Source: Thermodesulfovibrionales bacterium (GTDB lineage Bacteria > Nitrospirota > Thermodesulfovibrionia > Thermodesulfovibrionales > SM23-35). Taken from it: DNA of 17,474 bases. A program made the translations under genes and the position numbers. The stretch covers positions 1-17,474 of the forward strand of contig JAKLQR010000279.1 of assembly GCA_022013235.1 (NCBI GenBank), in the 5' to 3' direction. How positions within the stretch are numbered: the first letter of the stretch is position 1; each line of letters begins with the position of its first letter. Below, piece by piece: positions 13,732 to 17,474 of the stretch. The notes beneath the pieces are model-generated. The model had not been told where the DNA came from. It was given only the letters and a program-made list of their open reading frames with translations, and did not search any database.

Positions 13732-14972
13732 AAAAGACTTTTCTGATAGTTCTTGCTGCAGTGGTAACACTCATTGTGATACGGAGCAGTTTTACCATTT
13801 CCGGCGACCACACCGCGACGGAACCCGTCCAGCAGCAGAATTTTCAGGAAATATGCGGCACCGTCGAAAAAGGCGAAACGCTCTATGATATTTTCCAGAA
13901 ATACAAACTGGACCTCAATGAGTTATTCAAATTGAGGGAGGCTTCTGCTGACGTCCACCGGCTGAGGGAACTCTATCCCGGACAGCCCTACAAGATCACG
14001 CTCGACGACAATTCCTGTGTAAACAGTTTTACCTACTGGATCAACGACGAGCATATATTACTGATAAACCGGACCGGGTCCGGATTTTTTGCAGAGAAAA
14101 AACCCATAGAATACGAAAAAAGGCTTTTGTCATTCGGAGGAGTAATACACGACAACCTTATTGAATCGATGGATGAGGGCAGGCACAATCTCATGCTCGC
14201 ACTCACCCTGTCCGACATATTTGCCTGGGACATAGATTTCACCTCGGACCTCCGGGAGGGCGATTCATTCAAGCTCATTGTGGAGGGTCTGTATCTGGAC
14301 GGAGAATTCCGGAAATACGGGGACATACTCTCTGCAGAATTTGCGAATAACGGCGAGCAGTATCACGCATACCGGTTCGAGCAGAACGGAGAGGCGGGTT
14401 ATTACGACGATGAAGGGAAATCCCTGAAAAGGTCTTTTTTAAAAGCGCCGCTCAGTTTCCGGCGCATCAGTTCCCATTTCTCTCATAAACGGTTCCACCC
14501 GATTTTGCGGATCAGCAGACCCCACCACGGGCTGGACTATGCTGCTCCCCGCGGCACTCCTGTTTCAGCGGTTGGTGACGGTACGGTGACATTTGCAGGC
14601 CACCGTGGACAATACGGCAAACTCGTGATCATCCGCCATCCGAACGGATGGAAAACATATTACGGGCATCTCTCCAGGCTCGGGAAGAACATCAGGAAAG
14701 GGGAGAAGCTTCAGCAGGGGACGACCATCGGCTATGTCGGTTCTACAGGAATGGCAACAGGGCCTCATCTCCACTATGAAATCAGGATACATGATAAGCC
14801 CACGAATCCCCTGAAAGTCAACACCCCCAAAGGGAAGCCTGTCCCGCAACAGTATATTGCCGACTTTATCAGGGTAAGGGATTCGATGTCGGGCAAACTC
14901 GCCCTGATACAGGTGCCGGCACAAAATTCTGTCACTGACGAGAAAAAAGGAGGCAGGTGGAAGAGCTCTTAA
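13728..14972 (+). CDS. M23-family peptidoglycan endopeptidase (MepM/YebA-like)
   Basis: A 414-residue protein. The ATG at 13728 is chosen because it follows GAGGT by 6 bases and opens a good signal/anchor (MKKTFLIVLAAVVTLIVI); an in-frame ATG at 13710 would lie inside the upstream miniprotein gene. Residues about 42-95 resemble a LysM/OapA-like region (GTVEKGETLYDIF). A linker domain follows, and the LytM/M23 catalytic domain lies at about 240-365. Zinc and catalytic residues are visible: H266 and D270 in PHHGLDYAAP, H314 in YYGHLS, and H347/H349 in GPHLHYEI. The RFHPILRISRPHHG stretch is typical of the MepM group. It should cut peptide cross-links in the periplasm, supporting wall expansion. 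Its 3' end overlaps the next gene by 16 bases. Confidence 0.93.
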   Translation: MKKTFLIVLAAVVTLIVIRSSFTISGDHTATEPVQQQNFQEICGTVEKGETLYDIFQKYKLDLNELFKLREASADVHRLRELYPGQPYKITLDDNSCVNSFTYWINDEHILLINRTGSGFFAEKKPIEYEKRLLSFGGVIHDNLIESMDEGRHNLMLALTLSDIFAWDIDFTSDLREGDSFKLIVEGLYLDGEFRKYGDILSAEFANNGEQYHAYRFEQNGEAGYYDDEGKSLKRSFLKAPLSFRRISSHFSHKRFHPILRISRPHHGLDYAAPRGTPVSAVGDGTVTFAGHRGQYGKLVIIRHPNGWKTYYGHLSRLGKNIRKGEKLQQGTTIGYVGSTGMATGPHLHYEIRIHDKPTNPLKVNTPKGKPVPQQYIADFIRVRDSMSGKLALIQVPAQNSVTDEKKGGRWKSS

Positions 14973-16027
14973 AAATTGTAAGTATCACCGGATCGCCTGC
15001 AGTGAACGCACTCCTGATGTTCCTGTTCGTTGCTATTCTTGCGATCCTTGCAGATTTTTTTATCACTAAAGTTGTGTGGAAGCTTGTAAAATTTACAAAA
15101 TTTCAATTTGACGACAAGGTAATAAAGATAATCCACAGGCCAATATCCCTCACCATTCTCCTGCTTGGCTCACAGTATATCATCCATTCACTCCCTGTTT
15201 CAGGAAGGGTGCTTTTCTTTTCACAGGGAATTCTTTATTCAGTGCTCATTGTCGTGTGGGGGGTCTGTCTGATAAAAATAAGCAACCTGATTATTGAAAA
15301 CGCAATATACAAGATGGCGGACCTCACCGGTCTCGGCAGGGAGGTAATTCCCCTGGTCGAAAATGTATGGAAAGTCATCATACTCGGCGGGATGCTGATG
15401 TTAATCCTCTCCCTATGGAACGTGAGCATCACGCCTCTTCTGGCCTCTGCCGGCATTGTCGGCGCGGCTGTCGCTTTTGCCGCAAAGGACACAATCGCAA
15501 ACTTCTTCGGAGGGATAAGCGTATTTCTCGACAGGCCGTATAAAATCGGCGACTACATCGTGCTCGATGCGGGCAGGAGGGGAGAGGTCGTTGAAATAGG
15601 CATCCGGAGCACAAGGATCAAAACAAGGGACGATATCCTTATCAGTGTGCCGAATGCTCTCATCGCAAACACGACAATAATCAATGAGAGCGCACCGGTC
15701 CCCAATTTCCGTGTAAGAATACCGGTCGGGGTTGCCTATGGTTCTCATATAGACGAGGTAGAGCAGGCACTGCTTGCAGTCGCCCACGGGAATGGAAACG
15801 TCCTGAGAGAACCGGAACCGAGAGTCCGCTTCAGGGAATTCGGCGACTCTTCCCTGAATTTTGAACTTCTGTGCTGGGTAAAAGAACCTGCGCTGAGGGG
15901 ACGCACCGTGCATGAACTGAACAAGGCTATCTATCAAAAATTTGAAGAAAAGGGCATCCAGATTCCGTTCCCTCAACGAGATGTCCATATTCATGGAAAG
16001 GAAGGGATGAATGGCATTCGAATTTAA
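14957..16027 (+). CDS. MscS-type mechanosensitive ion channel (first of two)
   Basis: A 356-residue protein starting at GTG 14957, with AAGGAGG at 14947-14953; the next in-frame Met is 20 codons later inside the first membrane helix. Hydrophobic segments lie at about 13-38, 60-78, 88-110 and 136-155. A Gly/Ala-rich pore helix follows (about 160-185, GIVGAAVAFAAKDTIANFFG), then the MscS beta domain (FLDRPYKIGDYIV) and the cytoplasmic alpha/beta part ending EEKGIQIPFPQRDVHI. These features are characteristic of MscS-like channels that open under membrane tension and release small solutes. It overlaps the M23 gene by 16 bases and the second channel gene by 17. Confidence 0.93.
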   Translation: MEELLKIVSITGSPAVNALLMFLFVAILAILADFFITKVVWKLVKFTKFQFDDKVIKIIHRPISLTILLLGSQYIIHSLPVSGRVLFFSQGILYSVLIVVWGVCLIKISNLIIENAIYKMADLTGLGREVIPLVENVWKVIILGGMLMLILSLWNVSITPLLASAGIVGAAVAFAAKDTIANFFGGISVFLDRPYKIGDYIVLDAGRRGEVVEIGIRSTRIKTRDDILISVPNALIANTTIINESAPVPNFRVRIPVGVAYGSHIDEVEQALLAVAHGNGNVLREPEPRVRFREFGDSSLNFELLCWVKEPALRGRTVHELNKAIYQKFEEKGIQIPFPQRDVHIHGKEGMNGIRI

Positions 16028-17054
16028 AAATTGGTTGATTCCGGTTTTCGTTTTTGCCGGAACAACTGCGGTTCTTTTTCTCGTCCGCGGTCTGTCCTTC
16101 GCCCTCCTTCACCGATGGGCCAAAAAAACAGAAACCCAGCTGGACGATATTATCATCAAGGCATTCAGGACCCCTTCTGTATACTGGTGTTTTGCCATCG
16201 GTCTTCAAGCAGGCGTTACTCTTTCAGACGTCCCTGAAAAATATATCTTCTATCTGACCAGGGCAATCCATGTCATCGTGATCCTCTCCGTCACGATCGC
16301 GGCAGCGAATCTGTCGGGGAAGATATTCAAAAATTACATCCAGAGATCAAACCTCCCCATTCCCACTACCGGACTTGCATACGGCCTTTTAAAAGGAACC
16401 ATCATCGTGATCGGCTTCCTTATCATGCTGTCAGTGCTGGGAGTCTCGATCACCCCCCTCCTCACCGCGCTGGGAGTCGGCGGACTTGCCGTTGCGCTCG
16501 CACTTCAGGATACCCTTGCCAATCTGTTCGCAGGGATTCATATCCTGATGGAAAAATCCATCCGGGCAGGAGATTTCATAAAACTCGAGACAGGACAGGA
16601 AGGGTATGTGGATGATATCACCTGGAGGACGACAAGAGTGCGGATGCTTCCCAATAATATTGTTGTGATACCGAACAGTAAGCTTTCTCAGAGCGTCGTG
16701 ACGAATTATTATCTTCCTGAAAAAAGGATGTCTCTCCTGATCCCGGTCGGAGTAAGCTATTCCTCTGATCCGGAGAGGGTTGAACAAATTCTCGTTGAGG
16801 AAGCAAAAAAAGCAGTCGGGGAGATACCCGGCCTGCTTGGAGACCCTGAGCCCTTTGTAAGGTTCATCCCGGGATACGGCGACAGCTCGCTCGATTTCAC
16901 CCTTATCTGCCAGGTCCAGGAATTTGTAGACCAGTACCTCGCACAACATGAGTTGAGAAAAAGGATATTCAAACGTTTCAGGGAGGAAGGGATTGAGATC
17001 CCGTTCCCGCACAGGACGGTATATCTGAGGGAGGAGAAAGAATGGCGGAAGTAA
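16011..17054 (+). CDS. MscS-type mechanosensitive ion channel (second of two)
   Basis: A 347-residue paralog of the preceding channel, of the same length class but clearly diverged. Hydrophobic segments lie at about 8-33, 54-72, 79-101 and 125-146. The pore helix at about 149-175 reads LLTALGVGGLAVALALQDTLANLF, closer to the Gly/Ala pattern of classic MscS. The beta domain has SIRAGDFIKLETGQEGYVDDI, and the end reads EEGIEIPFPHRTVYL. AAGGAAGGG near 15998-16006 precedes its ATG. Tandem overlap suggests fixed co-expression and perhaps different tension thresholds or a mixed heptamer; neither can be read from sequence. Confidence 0.93.
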   Translation: MAFEFKNWLIPVFVFAGTTAVLFLVRGLSFALLHRWAKKTETQLDDIIIKAFRTPSVYWCFAIGLQAGVTLSDVPEKYIFYLTRAIHVIVILSVTIAAANLSGKIFKNYIQRSNLPIPTTGLAYGLLKGTIIVIGFLIMLSVLGVSITPLLTALGVGGLAVALALQDTLANLFAGIHILMEKSIRAGDFIKLETGQEGYVDDITWRTTRVRMLPNNIVVIPNSKLSQSVVTNYYLPEKRMSLLIPVGVSYSSDPERVEQILVEEAKKAVGEIPGLLGDPEPFVRFIPGYGDSSLDFTLICQVQEFVDQYLAQHELRKRIFKRFREEGIEIPFPHRTVYLREEKEWRK

Positions 17055-17474
17055 TCGAGCCCTTTGAATTCAGACAGTGCATCAGCATCCTCAAATCCAC
17101 GGGGAAAAAGGCAAAGAGCCTGACTGAACTGAGGGACCTGCTCGCAGCCGTAAGCGATGAATGCATATTTCATCATACCTATCAGTATTTCCTGAAGGGC
17201 CACATCCTTGAATACACGAGTGACTTTGCGCGGTGGGCCGGAGAGAGCCTTGAAGAGAGAGCGTTGTCGGAACATCTTTCGAATCTCGACCCCTATGATT
17301 TTCTCAAGGTAGATGACCTTCGCAGCAGCCTGATACAGGTAATCGACAATTATCTGGAACGGTTTCCCGGACCGCGCGAAGCGATCCCGGGGGAAGAATT
17401 CTTCTTCACCGAGACCATCACAATCATATTCCCGGCAGGAATTCTGGTAAAAAACCTCGCCGAATTCCTCACCG
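17042..17474 (+). CDS. DUF5752 family protein, 3' end outside window
   Basis: An open frame begins at ATG 17042, overlaps the second channel gene by 13 bases and runs off the right edge without a stop; 144 codons are visible. It starts MAEVIEPFEFRQCISILKST and continues through CIFHHTYQYFLKGHILEYTSDFARWAG and a later GEEFFFTET stretch. I assign it to DUF5752 from these His- and Phe-rich segments. The family has no established activity. There is no signal peptide, so it is probably cytoplasmic. Its overlap with the channel gene places it in the same operon. Confidence 0.75.
   Translation, partial: MAEVIEPFEFRQCISILKSTGKKAKSLTELRDLLAAVSDECIFHHTYQYFLKGHILEYTSDFARWAGESLEERALSEHLSNLDPYDFLKVDDLRSSLIQVIDNYLERFPGPREAIPGEEFFFTETITIIFPAGILVKNLAEFLT

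Overview
The window looks like a chromosomal stretch from a Gram-negative, probably environmental bacterium. Evidence for a Gram-negative envelope is a lipobox lipoprotein, an M23 endopeptidase of the MepM type and two MscS-type channels. The mix of a long multi-PAS kinase, glucosylglycerate genes and a DUF5752 protein would fit Nitrospirota or a related deep-branching phylum, but that is an inference from gene style and not from any marker gene. No rRNA, tRNA, CRISPR array or complete insertion sequence was found, and no gene-free stretch exceeds 300 bases.

Region 1 (1-6928, all + strand, visibly AT-rich) is a signalling and regulation block. A six-PAS histidine kinase, cut by the left edge, overlaps a NarL/FixJ-type response regulator. 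A 190-base gap follows, with a 22-bp tandem repeat just upstream of a possible -10 element. Next come a small orphan ORF holding a perfect 22-bp palindrome, an S41 carboxyl-terminal processing protease with a duplicated N-terminal module, and a two-CBS protein flanked by two paralogous small Xre/Cro-type HTH proteins.

Region 2 (7057-9779, - strand, clearly richer in GC) holds an exported Surface-adhesin-E-like protein, a MOFRL-type glycerate 2-kinase and a mannosyl/glucosyl-3-phosphoglycerate phosphatase. The last two overlap by 4 bases.

Region 3 (9811-10560, + strand) is a VapBC-like toxin-antitoxin pair. It has a recognisable promoter, three phased sequence motifs, and a toxin whose first catalytic Asp is replaced by Gly.

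Region 4 (10596 to the right edge, + strand) is a tightly packed run. It contains glucosyl-3-phosphoglycerate synthase, a coiled-coil lipoprotein, a small basic helical protein, a membrane-anchored coiled-coil protein, an unlisted 40-residue membrane protein overlapping both neighbours, an M23 endopeptidase, two consecutive MscS channels and the start of a DUF5752 protein. The last five genes overlap end to start.

Taken together, regions 2 and 4 read as an osmotic and envelope-stress locus. The synthase and phosphatase would make glucosylglycerate from 3-phosphoglycerate and an NDP-sugar, the glycerate kinase would return glycerate to central metabolism, the MscS channels would release solutes on down-shock, and the envelope proteins would adjust the wall. 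The toxin-antitoxin pair sits between the two halves. The functional link is an inference from gene content and packing.
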